Source: Cryptosporangium aurantiacum
Lineage (GTDB): Bacteria; Actinomycetota; Actinomycetes; Mycobacteriales; Cryptosporangiaceae
Assembly (NCBI RefSeq): GCF_900143005.1
Contig: NZ_FRCS01000031.1
Span: forward strand, 1-56,080
Length of the DNA stretch: 56,080 nucleotides
Direction of reading: 5' to 3'
The notes beneath the pieces were generated by a model. The model had not been told where the DNA came from and did not search any database. It saw only the letters and a list, made by a program, of their open reading frames with translations. Within the stretch, counting starts at the first letter, position 1. Every line of letters starts with the position of its first letter. A program made the translations under genes and the position numbers. Positions 35,331 through 44,387 of the stretch are shown in pieces.

Positions 35331-36911
35331 GTGGTGCGTGAGGTAACTGAACCAACGCGAGCGCCGGGGCGTGCCCCGGCGCGGATGGTTGGTGGGCGCT
35401 ACCGGATCGAGGACGTCGTCGGCACCGGCGCGATGGGAACGGTCTGGCGCGGTTTCGACACCCGGTTACGGCGTCCGGTCGCGGTCAAAGAGGTCAACCT
35501 CCCGGCGACGGCCACCGACGACCAGCGGACGGTGCTCACTCGACGGGCGATGTCGGAGGCACGGCACGCCGCTCGTGTCGCCCATCCGAACATCGTCGCG
35601 GTGCACGACGTCGTCGCCGATCACGGGCTGCCCTGCCTGGTGATGCGGTTGGTCGAGGGCCGTTCGCTGGGTGAGTCGGTGCGGGCCGAGGGGCCGGTGA
35701 GCCCGGCCCGCGCCGCGCAGATCGGAATCGCGCTGGTCGATGCGCTCGCGGCCGCTCACCGCGGCGGGGTCGTCCACCGCGATGTGAAACCGTCGAACGT
35801 GCTGCTCACCGACGACGGCGAAGTGCTGCTCACCGACTTCTCGATCGCCACCGACTCGTTCCGCGGCACGATGTCGGCCGGCAGCGGTGCGCTCGGCTCG
35901 CCCGGTTACATCGCCCCAGAACGGCTCAACGGCCACCCGACCGGCCCCGAGGCCGACCTGTTCGGCCTCGGCGCGACGCTGTTCTGCGCGGTGGAGGGCT
36001 CCGGCCCGTTCGACCGCACCGACCCGCTGGCCGCGCTGCTCGCGACCGCGACGGCCCCGCACCCGGCGCCTCGGCGGGCGGGCGCGCTGGCCCCGTTGCT
36101 CGACGTGCTGCTCGACAAGGACCCCGCCGCGCGTCCGGATCTGGCCCGGACACGGGCCGCGCTGGTCGCGGTCGCGCATGCTCCGGAGCCGGTCGTCGAT
36201 GACGCTCCGACCGAAGAACTACAGAAAACCGAGGCGGACGACGAGCCGAGCACGCCGCCGCGCAGCGCAGTAGCCAGCCACGCCGCCCCACCGAGCGGTC
36301 GACGGATCCGGACGATCATCGCTGGGTTGGCCGTCGCCGTGTGCGCGGCCGTCGTCCTCGCGGCCGTCGTGCTGCAATCGGGCGGCGGCAAGGACGATGG
36401 GCGCGTGGCGGCGACCGCGTCGCTAGCCGCACCAGCGCCGAGCGGCCCGGACCAGTCCGCCTCACCGGCGGTCGGCTCGCCGTCGCCGTCGGCCAGCAAG
36501 TCCACGACGCCGACGCCGACCCCCCCGGCGTCCGCATCGAAGTCGGCGGCACCCTCGCCGAGCGCGTCACCGGAACCGGTCGGCCGGGTGACCGCGGCGG
36601 AGCTCTCGGTCTCGCCGACGAGCTACCTCGGGTCCTGCGCCGGGCCGGTGCCGTTCACGGTCGACCTCTCGGTTGCGGTGAGTGACGCTCCGACCGACGT
36701 CCGGTACACGATCTCGCTGGCGCCCGGCGACAGCGAGGTGGCGGGCGGCGGTGGTTCGGTCTCCGACGCCGAGCGCACGTTCGACACCTCTGACCAGGTC
36801 GGATTGGAATTCAGCCAGGGGAGCGGGACGTACGCTGTGCAGGCGATCGTGGAGTCTCCGACCCGCTATTCGCCGGTTCCCGCCCAGATCCGCGTTGTCT
36901 GCGTCGGTTGA
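35331..36911 (+). CDS. Transmembrane Ser/Thr kinase with DFS motif (1)
   Basis: A 526-residue Hanks-type kinase. The kinase domain (24-290) has 'GTGAMGTV', Lys53, and 'HRDVKPSNVLL' (Asp151), but the metal-binding DFG is DFS ('LLTDFSIAT', Asp169-Ser171). One membrane helix lies at about 325-345 ('IIAGLAVAVCAAVVLAAVVL'). A Ser/Thr/Pro-rich stalk follows, then a roughly 110-residue exported domain with a cysteine near each end ('GSCAG', 'VVCVG'), probably an Ig-like sandwich with one disulfide. No PASTA repeats. GTG codons at 35331 and 35334 are both possible starts. The next gene encodes a close structural relative. Confidence 0.9.
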   Translation: MVREVTEPTRAPGRAPARMVGGRYRIEDVVGTGAMGTVWRGFDTRLRRPVAVKEVNLPATATDDQRTVLTRRAMSEARHAARVAHPNIVAVHDVVADHGLPCLVMRLVEGRSLGESVRAEGPVSPARAAQIGIALVDALAAAHRGGVVHRDVKPSNVLLTDDGEVLLTDFSIATDSFRGTMSAGSGALGSPGYIAPERLNGHPTGPEADLFGLGATLFCAVEGSGPFDRTDPLAALLATATAPHPAPRRAGALAPLLDVLLDKDPAARPDLARTRAALVAVAHAPEPVVDDAPTEELQKTEADDEPSTPPRSAVASHAAPPSGRRIRTIIAGLAVAVCAAVVLAAVVLQSGGGKDDGRVAATASLAAPAPSGPDQSASPAVGSPSPSASKSTTPTPTPPASASKSAAPSPSASPEPVGRVTAAELSVSPTSYLGSCAGPVPFTVDLSVAVSDAPTDVRYTISLAPGDSEVAGGGGSVSDAERTFDTSDQVGLEFSQGSGTYAVQAIVESPTRYSPVPAQIRVVCVG

Positions 36912-37047
36912 CCCGATCGTGCTGCCGGACGCTTTGTCGTACCGGTGAAATAGTGTCTCCCGTGCGGCCTGTCCGGTATCCGATTTGACCGTCGGAGCTG
37001 TGTGCACAGTGCAGCTACCGTCGTGCGGGACGACAGATGGCGGAGGA

Positions 37048-39159
37048 ATGGCTGAGCAGAGGACAGTCCACGACCGGTACCGCCTGGACGAAGTAGTCGG
37101 TTCGGGTGGCATGGGTGTGGTCTGGCGTGCCTTCGATCTGCGTCTCGGCCGCACCGTCGCGGTCAAGGAGGTCCGTTTCCCCTCGACGATGACCGCCGAG
37201 GAGCGCACGAGCCTGACCAAGCGCGCGCTGCTGGAGGCCCGGAGCGCCGGGCGGCTCGACCACCCGAACATCGTGCCGGTGCACGACGTCATCATCAACG
37301 ACGAGCAGCCGTTCATCATCATGCGCTTCGTCGAGGGCCGGTCGCTCGACCAGACCGTCGCCGCCGACGGGCCGCTCACCGACCAGGTCGTCGCGCTGAT
37401 CGGCATGCAGTTGCTCGACGCGCTGGGCGCGGCGCACGCGGCCGACGTCATCCACCGCGACGTGAAGCCCCACAACGTCCTGATCCAGAAGGACGGCGTC
37501 GCGCAGCTGACCGACTTCTCGATCGCGTCGGTGTTCGGCACCGAGACGCTCACCAAGACCGGTGCGCTGCTCGGGTCGCCGGGGTACATCGCGCCGGAGC
37601 GGTTGATGACCGGCGAGACGACGCCGGCCGGCGACCTGTTCGCGCTCGGGGCGACGCTGTTCTTCGCGGCCGAGGGAATCGGGCCGTTCACGGCCAAGGA
37701 GACGATCGTCGGGCTGTTCGCCAGCGCGACGCAGCCCCATCCGCGCCCGAAGCTGGCCGGGTCGCGCCTCACCGCGGTGATCGACGGCCTGCTGGAGAAG
37801 GACCCTGGCGACCGGTTCGACCGGGACAAGGCCCGCGCGCTGCTGAAGGCCATCGCCGACAACGAGGACGACGAGGACGCGGCGACCCGAGCCGGTGAGT
37901 TCGTGCCGCCGCCGCCCGGCCGCGTCGACACCGACGACAAAGCCGGGCCGACGCAGGTGCGGCGCGGCTCCGCCCCGGTGCCGGGTCTGCCGCAGGGCGA
38001 TCCGCCGTCCGAGAACAGCACGGCGGTGTTCGCCGGTCAGGCGCCGACGCAGTTACGTCCGCTGGCGTGGCAGTCGGGTGAGAGGAACAGGCGCGACTCC
38101 GGGGAGATCCCGCGGCCGGTCTCCGGGTCGGCGCCGATCTCGGGTGGCACGGTCTACGGTCGTCCGGTCTCCGGTGCGCCGGTGTCGGGTGCGCCGATCT
38201 CCGGCGGTGGGTTGGCTTCCGGGCCGCCGGTCTCGGGTGCCGGCGTCTACGGTGGCCCGGTCTCCGGCGGTGGTGTTCACGGTGGCCCGGTCTCCGGCGC
38301 CGGGGTTTCGGGTGGTCCCGTCTCGGGTGCTGGGGTTTCCGGTGGGCCGGTCTCGGGTGGGCCCGTCTCCGGTGGGTCGGTGTACGGAACGCCGGTGTCC
38401 GGCGGCGCGGGTGGTGGCGCGCGGGAGCTTGCGTGGGCGCCGGGTGCGGTGTCGGGTGGCGCGTCGGGCGGTCAGCCGCCCACGTTCCGGCCGCCGTCCC
38501 CGTCCTCGTCGCCGCCTGCCGGGCAGCGCTGGAGACGAGCGCTCGGCGTGCTGACGATCATCGTCCTGGCGCTGGGTGCGGGCGTCATCGCCAACCTCGT
38601 CGTCACCCAGGAGCGGACCGAGAGGGCCAACCGCGCCGGTTCGACGGTCGACGGCGTGTCGCTCGACGACGAGCCCTCCACGCAGCCGACGCCCGGCCCG
38701 GCGACGGCGACCAGCAACGGTGCGAAGCCCGTGCCGAGCGACGATGCGCCCCGCCCGACCCCGACGACGTCCGGCCCCACCACGTCCAGCGCACCGCCGC
38801 CCGAAGGCAAGGTCACCGACGCTTCAGTCGCGGCCCCGGCCGAACTCAAGCCCAAGGACTGCACGGCGCCGCTCGAAGTGTCGGTCACGGTGACGATCGC
38901 CGTGTCGAACCCGGCTCGGGTCGCGTGGACGGTCGGTCAGGTCGGCGGAGACAGCCTGACCGGCGCCGGTGCCACGAAGGCATCGCCGGACACGATCACC
39001 AAGACCTATCCGTTCGTCCAGGCCAAGCCCGCGACCGGCACCTTGACGTTCACGCTCTCGGTCACCACCCCGAACGGCGTCAAGGCTGCTCCGGCCGAGG
39101 TCCAGGTGACCTGCCCACCGGTGGAGACGAGCGTGCCGCCGGACCCGACCAACCCCTGA
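37048..39159 (+). CDS. Transmembrane Ser/Thr kinase with DFS motif (2)
   Basis: A 703-residue kinase with the same plan as its neighbour: 'GSGGMGVV', Lys40, 'HRDVKPHNVLI' (Asp138), and DFS in place of DFG ('LTDFSIAS', Asp156-Ser158). A long cytoplasmic linker contains about 95 residues of VSG/ISG-rich low complexity (around 38113-38405). One membrane helix follows ('ALGVLTIIVLALGAGVIANLVV'), then a Thr/Pro-rich stalk and a roughly 105-residue exported domain bounded by cysteines ('KDCTAP', 'VTCPP'). The ATG at 37048 sits very close to a CGGAGGA, so the GTGs at 37000 or 37009 are alternatives. The pair is probably a tandem duplication that diverged in the linker. Confidence 0.9.
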   Translation: MAEQRTVHDRYRLDEVVGSGGMGVVWRAFDLRLGRTVAVKEVRFPSTMTAEERTSLTKRALLEARSAGRLDHPNIVPVHDVIINDEQPFIIMRFVEGRSLDQTVAADGPLTDQVVALIGMQLLDALGAAHAADVIHRDVKPHNVLIQKDGVAQLTDFSIASVFGTETLTKTGALLGSPGYIAPERLMTGETTPAGDLFALGATLFFAAEGIGPFTAKETIVGLFASATQPHPRPKLAGSRLTAVIDGLLEKDPGDRFDRDKARALLKAIADNEDDEDAATRAGEFVPPPPGRVDTDDKAGPTQVRRGSAPVPGLPQGDPPSENSTAVFAGQAPTQLRPLAWQSGERNRRDSGEIPRPVSGSAPISGGTVYGRPVSGAPVSGAPISGGGLASGPPVSGAGVYGGPVSGGGVHGGPVSGAGVSGGPVSGAGVSGGPVSGGPVSGGSVYGTPVSGGAGGGARELAWAPGAVSGGASGGQPPTFRPPSPSSSPPAGQRWRRALGVLTIIVLALGAGVIANLVVTQERTERANRAGSTVDGVSLDDEPSTQPTPGPATATSNGAKPVPSDDAPRPTPTTSGPTTSSAPPPEGKVTDASVAAPAELKPKDCTAPLEVSVTVTIAVSNPARVAWTVGQVGGDSLTGAGATKASPDTITKTYPFVQAKPATGTLTFTLSVTTPNGVKAAPAEVQVTCPPVETSVPPDPTNP
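38113..38405 (+). repeat. VSG-rich degenerate repeat in kinase linker
   Basis: The kinase linker is built of imperfect 5-10-residue units such as 'GPVSG', 'AGVSG', 'APISG' and 'GGVHG'. At DNA level the units share GGTCTCCGG or GGTGTCGGG cores but vary more than the 15-bp array in the kinase at 13.6-16.7 kb. The same VSG/ISG wording in two kinases of different ancestry in one window is notable. Confidence 0.85.
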
Positions 39160-39160
39160 T

Positions 39161-40177
39161 TCAGGCCGCTGCGGTGAGGTGGGCGTCCACGAGGGAGCGG
39201 ATCTCCCGCTCGAGGACGTCCGGCGCCTCGACCGGCGTCATGTGACCGACGCCCTCGATCTCTACCAGCCGTGCCTGCGGCAGGTCCTCGGCGAGGCGCC
39301 GTCCGTGCCGAGCCGGGGTGAGCCGGTCGAGCGTGCCGGTGACGACGGTGGCAGGCACGTCGAGGTGCGGCACCGCGGTCCGCAGGTCGAGCGACGCCAG
39401 CGTGGCCCCGAACCCGCCCCGGACGTGGCGCGGGGTCTCCATGACGACGTGGGCGCAGAACGCGACCTGCTCCGGCGTCGCGCTCGGCGCCAGCCCGATG
39501 TATCGCATCAACGCCATCGAAGCCGCCGTGGGACGCCGTCCCAGCGGCAGCGAGGAGGCGAGCAGTTTGCGTCCGACCGGGGCGGTGAGGCGGCGTAAGC
39601 CGTCCGGGCCCGGCTGGAGCAGCGAGCCGGTGACCAGGTCGGTGACGCCGGTGTTCGCCAGCATCGCTGCGGCCACCTTCCGGTGCAGCAGCCCGCGGTG
39701 CTTTGCGGCCAGTGCCACGATGCTCATCGCGCCCATGCTGTGCCCGACGACGACCGCCTTCCGGCCGTCCGGGACGGTGGCCTCGAGCACCGCTGCGAGG
39801 TCGTCGGCGAGCGCGTCGGTGGTGAACTGCCCCTTGCCCGGCACGGCGCTGCCACCGTGGCCGCGCAGGTCGTAGGCGACGACGTGCAGGTCGCGGGAGA
39901 GCGCACGGATCTGGTTGGTGTAGAAACCGATCGCGCACGTCCAGCCGTGGGCGAGCACGACGGTCGGCGCGTCGGTGGGGCCGTACTCGGCGACGTGGAT
40001 CGCGGTGCCGTCGGTGGAGCGGACGGTTCGTTCTGCCCGCGGCGACACCGGCGCCATCGCGTCCAGGCGAGGATCGGTGAGCGCTTCGGCGTCCACCTGC
40101 GCTTGACGGCGGACGTAGTACGCCGCGCCCGCCACCGCCGCTGCACCCACCAGGACCGCCGTCCGCTTTGCTCGCAC
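39161..40177 (-). CDS. Alpha/beta hydrolase
   Basis: A 338-residue alpha/beta-fold hydrolase. A short N-terminal hydrophobic stretch ('TAVLVGAAAVAGAAYYV') may anchor it in the membrane. 'VVLAHGWTCAIGFY' forms the oxyanion region, 'VVGHSMGAMS' holds the nucleophilic serine, 'VVTGTLDRLTP' the catalytic aspartate, and 'EGVGHMTPVEAP' the histidine. It may be an esterase, lipase or thioesterase. It converges with the second DFS kinase, with one base between the stops, and follows a strong terminator upstream. Confidence 0.92.
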   Translation of the reverse strand: MRAKRTAVLVGAAAVAGAAYYVRRQAQVDAEALTDPRLDAMAPVSPRAERTVRSTDGTAIHVAEYGPTDAPTVVLAHGWTCAIGFYTNQIRALSRDLHVVAYDLRGHGGSAVPGKGQFTTDALADDLAAVLEATVPDGRKAVVVGHSMGAMSIVALAAKHRGLLHRKVAAAMLANTGVTDLVTGSLLQPGPDGLRRLTAPVGRKLLASSLPLGRRPTAASMALMRYIGLAPSATPEQVAFCAHVVMETPRHVRGGFGATLASLDLRTAVPHLDVPATVVTGTLDRLTPARHGRRLAEDLPQARLVEIEGVGHMTPVEAPDVLEREIRSLVDAHLTAAA

Positions 40178-40248
40178 GTCCCTACTCCCCTCGCCGGCCG
40201 ACGGGCCGAATCCTACTCGCGAGTAAGGTCGTGCCGCCGGGAAACAGC

Positions 40249-40283
40249 AAGGACCCCATCGGCAAAGCCGGTGGGGTCCTTTT
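40249..40283 (-). terminator. Hairpin terminator after the small 64-residue gene
   Basis: AAGGACCCCATCGGC pairs with GCCGGTGGGGTCCTT (15 bp, one G-T wobble) around an AAA loop. T-rich ends occur in either direction (TTTT on the plus side). It lies 13 bases past the stop of the minus-strand gene at 40296-40490. Confidence 0.8.
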
Positions 40284-40295
40284 GGAGGAGTGAAC

Positions 40296-40490
40296 TCAGG
40301 CCGCCGTGGCGGTGATGCTCGGTGCGGTGCGCGCGACCCAGCTGTAGACCGAGAAAAGCTCGATCGGGGTGGGGGCGGCGCCGCTCGACGGCTCCACGTA
40401 GAGGTAGTCGTCGGCGACGCGATAGGTCACGTCATCGAAGGAAGCATCCGACCCGTCGGAGTAGTAAACGGTGAGATGTGAAGGGGACAT
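40296..40490 (-). CDS. Small hypothetical protein (64 residues)
   Basis: A compact protein opening 'MSPSHLTVYYSDGSDASFDD' and ending in an Ala/Thr-rich tail. The alternating pattern suggests a small beta-sheet domain; I recognise no family. It has GAGG about 10 bases before the ATG, GC-rich codon use like its neighbours, and a dedicated terminator downstream, which together favour a real gene. Confidence 0.65.
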   Translation of the reverse strand: MSPSHLTVYYSDGSDASFDDVTYRVADDYLYVEPSSGAAPTPIELFSVYSWVARTAPSITATAA

Positions 40491-40625
40491 CGTCGAACAC
40501 CTCGCTCCCAGTACGGCGATGAACTCGTGCAGTATTCATGCCGTTTACGGACGATCCTCAAACACGAATCCTTGTCCGTTCCTACGATTCGTCGACCGGA
40601 TCGGTTCAGGCCCTCCGAAGTGGAC

Positions 40626-41231
40626 TCAGATCCACCCGAGACGGCGGGCCGTCGCGACGGCCTCGTGCCGGTTCGTCGCACCGAGCTTGCCCGCGGCGGA
40701 CGAGAGATAGTTCCGGACCGTGCCCGGTGAGAGCGAGGCGCGCTGCGCGATCTCCTCGACCGGAGCCCCGCCCGCGGCGAGTTCCAGGACGTCGGCCTCC
40801 CGCGGGGTGAGCGGGCTGTCGCCCGCGGTGATCGCGTCGGCGGCGAGCTCCGGATCGACGTAACGGCCACCGCCGTGCACGGAGCGGATCACGGTCGCCA
40901 GTACCGGGCCGGACGTCGTCTTGGGGAGGAAGCCGCGGACGCCGACCTCCAGCGCGCGCTTCAGGTAACCGGGCCGGCCGTGGCTGGTAAGGATGACCGT
41001 GCGGCAGGTGGGGAGGTCGCGCTGGAGTGCGGTGGCCACTGCGATCCCGTCCAGGACCGGCATCTGAAGGTCGAGAACGGCGACGTCCGGCTGGTGCAGC
41101 ATCGCCATCGCGACCGCTTCCGGACCGGTCGCCGCCTGCGCTGCCACCTCGAGTTCCTCGTCCAGATCGAGCAGCGTCGCCAACGCCGTCCGCACCAGGT
41201 GCTCGTCGTCGGCGAGCAGCACACGAATCAT
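40626..41231 (-). CDS. NarL/LuxR-type response regulator (DesR-like)
   Basis: A 201-residue response regulator. The receiver domain (1-118) has the acidic 'ADDE' pocket, phospho-acceptor Asp in 'AVLDLQMPVLDG' and the lysine in 'FLPKTTSG'. A LuxR-type HTH (about 137-195) follows: 'LTPREADVLELAAGGAPVEE' and 'LSPGTVRNYLSSAAGKLG'. It overlaps the histidine kinase gene by four bases (ATGA) and would control the ABC transporter operon or its own genes in response to an envelope signal. Confidence 0.95.
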   Translation of the reverse strand: MIRVLLADDEHLVRTALATLLDLDEELEVAAQAATGPEAVAMAMLHQPDVAVLDLQMPVLDGIAVATALQRDLPTCRTVILTSHGRPGYLKRALEVGVRGFLPKTTSGPVLATVIRSVHGGGRYVDPELAADAITAGDSPLTPREADVLELAAGGAPVEEIAQRASLSPGTVRNYLSSAAGKLGATNRHEAVATARRLGWI

Positions 41232-42514
41232 CGTTCGCCTCCCAGCGGTACCTCGGCGACCAGCGTGAAGCTATCCGGCGGCAGGCTGCGGACGCGAAGT
41301 GAGCCACCCCGGGCGGCCAGCCGCTCACGCAGTCCCGCCAGCCCGTTGCCGTCGGTGCTCTCGGCGGCGCGGGCGCCGTCGTTCGTCACGGTGAGCACCG
41401 CCCGCCGGGCGTCGGCGCGCAGGACGACGTCGCACCGGGTGGCCTCGCTGTGCCGCAAGACGTTGGTCGCGGCTTCCCGCACCACCCACGCCAGCGCCTC
41501 CTGGGCCGCGCGGTCCAGCGGGACGCCGTCCGAGGTCGGTTCACACTCGACGCCTGCCGCCCGCAGCAACGAAGCGGAGCCCGCCAGCTCGGTCGCGAGG
41601 TCCGCGCGCCGGTACCCGGACACGACCTCCCGGACCTCGCGCAACGCCCCGTGCGCGAGTTGGCGCACCTCACCGGCCTGGTCGACGACGCTGGGCAGCC
41701 CGCGCCGGGCGAGTTCGGCGACCAGTTCGCTCTTCACCGCGATCGCCGAGAGCTGGCTGCCCAGGACGTCGTGCAGGTCACGGGAGAAGCGCAGCCGCTC
41801 CTCCGCCACCGCGAGCGCCGCCCGGGTCTGCTGCGCTTCGGCCAGATCGCCGATGACCCGGAGGATCCAGATCGATAGCTGGTAGCCCAAGCCGAGCGTG
41901 ATCGCCATCAGCGCGGTCGTCGTGCCGAGCTTGACGGTGTCCGAGGAATCCAGCCCCCGCCCGATCCCCACCAGGCCGACCAGCGTCCCGGCGAGCCCCC
42001 CGAGCAAGCCCACCAGGCTGCTGCGGATCACCGGGCTGGCTGCGGCGATCAGGAGCACGGCCAGCGCGCCGATGGTGGGAACCGCCGGATCGACCTCGGG
42101 ACGGCCGCTCGGGCCCGGCGCGACCGGCGGCAGCAGGGCGGGGACGAGCAGCGCCAGCAGGCCCAGCGCGACCGTGAACGCGGTCGCCGCTCCCAGCAGC
42201 CGTCGCGGTATGCCGGTCTCCCGCACCGAGGCGGTGATCGTGGTGTGCAGGGTGGTCAGGCAGAGCCCGGTGTGCAGCAGCGTCAGCGCGATGCCGACGC
42301 TCGTCGCCCAGGTACGCGGGCCGTCGAGATAGAGCGTCAGGACGAGTAACTCGCTCGCCTGGATGACGTAGAGCGTCCCTCGCGTGTAGTAGTCGACGCG
42401 GGAGACGCTGTCCCGGCCCGCCCACACGCGGCGCCACCAGCGCTCCGGCGTTGCCCACACGCTGGCAGTCTCCCATCCGGCTCTTGTTGCCGTCCTGGTG
42501 AGCGGCCCGGTCAT
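41228..42514 (-). CDS. DesK-type sensor histidine kinase
   Basis: A 428-residue membrane histidine kinase. The N-terminal half has about six hydrophobic helices ('YVIQASELLVLTLYL', 'LLGAATAFTVALGLLALLVPALL', 'IGALAVLLIAAASPVI' and others). The HisKA_3 dimerisation helix carries the phosphorylated His in 'RFSRDLHDVLGSQLSAIAVKS', and the ATPase domain has 'NVLRHSEAT' and 'DGNGLAGLRERLAARGG'. Its ATG overlaps the stop of the ABC permease by four bases and its stop overlaps the response-regulator start, so the four genes form one coupled operon. It probably senses membrane or drug stress via the transporter. Confidence 0.94.
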   Translation of the reverse strand: MTGPLTRTATRAGWETASVWATPERWWRRVWAGRDSVSRVDYYTRGTLYVIQASELLVLTLYLDGPRTWATSVGIALTLLHTGLCLTTLHTTITASVRETGIPRRLLGAATAFTVALGLLALLVPALLPPVAPGPSGRPEVDPAVPTIGALAVLLIAAASPVIRSSLVGLLGGLAGTLVGLVGIGRGLDSSDTVKLGTTTALMAITLGLGYQLSIWILRVIGDLAEAQQTRAALAVAEERLRFSRDLHDVLGSQLSAIAVKSELVAELARRGLPSVVDQAGEVRQLAHGALREVREVVSGYRRADLATELAGSASLLRAAGVECEPTSDGVPLDRAAQEALAWVVREAATNVLRHSEATRCDVVLRADARRAVLTVTNDGARAAESTDGNGLAGLRERLAARGGSLRVRSLPPDSFTLVAEVPLGGER

Positions 42515-43266
42515 GCCCGTGCCTGCCAGCGGAACCAACGCCGTGCCGCGAGGATCCCGACGGCCGCCCACGCGAGCCCGACGGCGAGCGGCAGCGGGAG
42601 CGCCTCCAGCACCCCGGTCTCCGCCTCGCCCGGGATCGTCCCCAGCCAGCCGAGCTGGGTCAGTTCGACCATCGGCGTCATCGGCATCACCCGCATGAGC
42701 AGCTCGGGCAGGAAATCCGGCCGGCCGAAGACACCGGACGCGATCGCGCAGACCGCGATCAGCGGCAACGACGTCACCTGGGCGGCCTCCACGTTGCGGG
42801 TGATCAGCGTGGTCAGCAACGCCAGCCCGACGAACGTCAGGCAGCCGAGCAGCACCGCGCCGAGGAGCACGACCGGCTGCGCGGGCACCGGCAGATCGAG
42901 CGCGGCGAGCCCGGCGAGCACCAGGATCGCGACCTGCCCGAGCGCGATGACGACGGTCGGGATCGCGGTGCCGGTGAGGATCTCCCCGTCCCGGCACTCG
43001 CCGGCGCGGAGCCGGACCAGCACCCGCTCCTCCCGCCGAGCGACGTAGGCGCAGAGCAGGTTGAAGTAGACGACGATCAGCAGCGTCATCGCGATGAACG
43101 ACCCGATCAGCATCGCCTGCGCGTCGGGATCCGTCGCCTCGTTCTGACTCGCCACCAGCAGCCCGATCAGTCCGACCGGGAACAGCACCGCGTTGAACAG
43201 CATCACCTTGTTGCGTCGCAGGAGGACCATCTCCGCCCGCGCGAGCGCGCTCAACCGCTGGATCAT
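42511..43266 (-). CDS. ABC-2 type transporter permease
   Basis: A 251-residue permease with six membrane helices, including 'VMLFNAVLFPVGLIGLLVAS', 'LIGSFIAMTLLIVVYFNLLCAYV', 'TAIPTVVIALGQVAILVLAGL', 'VLLGAVLLGCLTFVGLALLTTLI' and 'LAVGLAWAAVGILAAR'. 'EERVLVRLRAGECRDGEIL' is the cytoplasmic segment usual for ABC-2 permeases. ATG at 43266 (or GTG at 43269) overlaps the ATPase gene stop. It works with the ATPase encoded just upstream, probably as an exporter of a lipid or drug. Confidence 0.93.
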   Translation of the reverse strand: MIQRLSALARAEMVLLRRNKVMLFNAVLFPVGLIGLLVASQNEATDPDAQAMLIGSFIAMTLLIVVYFNLLCAYVARREERVLVRLRAGECRDGEILTGTAIPTVVIALGQVAILVLAGLAALDLPVPAQPVVLLGAVLLGCLTFVGLALLTTLITRNVEAAQVTSLPLIAVCAIASGVFGRPDFLPELLMRVMPMTPMVELTQLGWLGTIPGEAETGVLEALPLPLAVGLAWAAVGILAARRWFRWQARA

Positions 43267-44210
43267 CACACCGTCACCTCGTCTCGAATCTCGCTCTGTA
43301 GCCGGCCGTTCCGCTCTGCGCTCAGCGCGAGGAACGCGGTCTCCAACGTGGCGGGCGTCGCCGCCAGGTGCGCCAACTCGATCTGCGACGCGGCGGCCCA
43401 GGCCAGCAGCGCGGTGAGGCTGCCCTGCAGCGAGCGGGTGAGAATCGTGACTCGATCGCCCTCGACGGTCACCGTCTCGTTGCCCACGAGCGTGGGCGGC
43501 CGTAAACCGTGGTACCGGATCTGCGCCGGGTGGGCCGCGACGACGTCGTCCACGGTCCCGGCCGCGACCACCAGGCCTTCGTGCAGGATCACCAGCCGGT
43601 CGGCGAGACGCTCGGCTTCCTCCAGGTAGTGGGTCGTCAGCAGCATCGAGGTGCCCTCGGCCAGCAACGTCGCGAGGAGCGACCAGGTGGCCCGCCGGCT
43701 CTCCGGGTCCAGACCGGTGGTCGGCTCGTCGAGGAACAACACCTTGGGACGCCCGAGGACCGCCAGAGCGAGGTCGAGCCGACGCTGCTCGCCGCCGGAC
43801 AGCTGCTTGACCGCGGTGCCCGACTTCTCGGTGAGCCGGACCAGCTCGATCGCCTCGTCGACCGGACGCGGAGCGGTGCACGTACCGGCCCACAGCTGCA
43901 GCGACTCGGCCACCGTGAGGTCACCGGGCATGCCGCTGGACTGCAGCATGATGCCGACGTCCGGCCGGACGGTGGTGCGGTCGCGGATCGGATCGCGGCC
44001 GAGCACCCGGACGCTGCCGCCGCTCGGTCGCGCCAGCCCTTCGATCACTTCCATCGTCGACGTCTTGCCTGCGCCGTTCGTCCCCAGTAGCGCGACCAGC
44101 TCACCGCGCCGGACGGTGAACGAGACGCCACGTACCGCCTCGAACCCGCCGTGGTAGCGGCGGCGCAGGTCCGAGACCTCGACAGCTGCGGTATCGGGTG
44201 ATGTCGTCAT
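43266..44210 (-). CDS. ABC transporter ATP-binding protein
   Basis: A 314-residue ATPase of the DrrA/NatA-like class. Walker A 'LLGTNGAGKTST', signature 'QLSGGEQRRLD', Walker B 'VLFLDEPTTGLDP' and switch 'LTTHYLEEAE' are all present. The C-terminal 90 residues form the extension common in drug and antibiotic exporters. It is first in the operon: ATPase, permease, histidine kinase, response regulator. All junctions are 1-4-base overlaps, as in LnrJKLMN/YvfSTU-type stress export systems. Confidence 0.95.
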   Translation of the reverse strand: MTTSPDTAAVEVSDLRRRYHGGFEAVRGVSFTVRRGELVALLGTNGAGKTSTMEVIEGLARPSGGSVRVLGRDPIRDRTTVRPDVGIMLQSSGMPGDLTVAESLQLWAGTCTAPRPVDEAIELVRLTEKSGTAVKQLSGGEQRRLDLALAVLGRPKVLFLDEPTTGLDPESRRATWSLLATLLAEGTSMLLTTHYLEEAERLADRLVILHEGLVVAAGTVDDVVAAHPAQIRYHGLRPPTLVGNETVTVEGDRVTILTRSLQGSLTALLAWAAASQIELAHLAATPATLETAFLALSAERNGRLQSEIRDEVTV

Positions 44211-44387
44211 GGCTTCACCCTGGAGCCGGTACTAGGCGGGTTGCAGTGTGCGATGTCAGCACTCGCAGGGGCATCCGCACGGGTCGGGGATGACATCTGT
44301 CATCAGGGCAGGTGCGACTTGGCGGAGGTGCCGTCGATCGGACAGGGGCGCATGACAGACTTGCGCCTGGTCGCCACGCGCGGCCGA

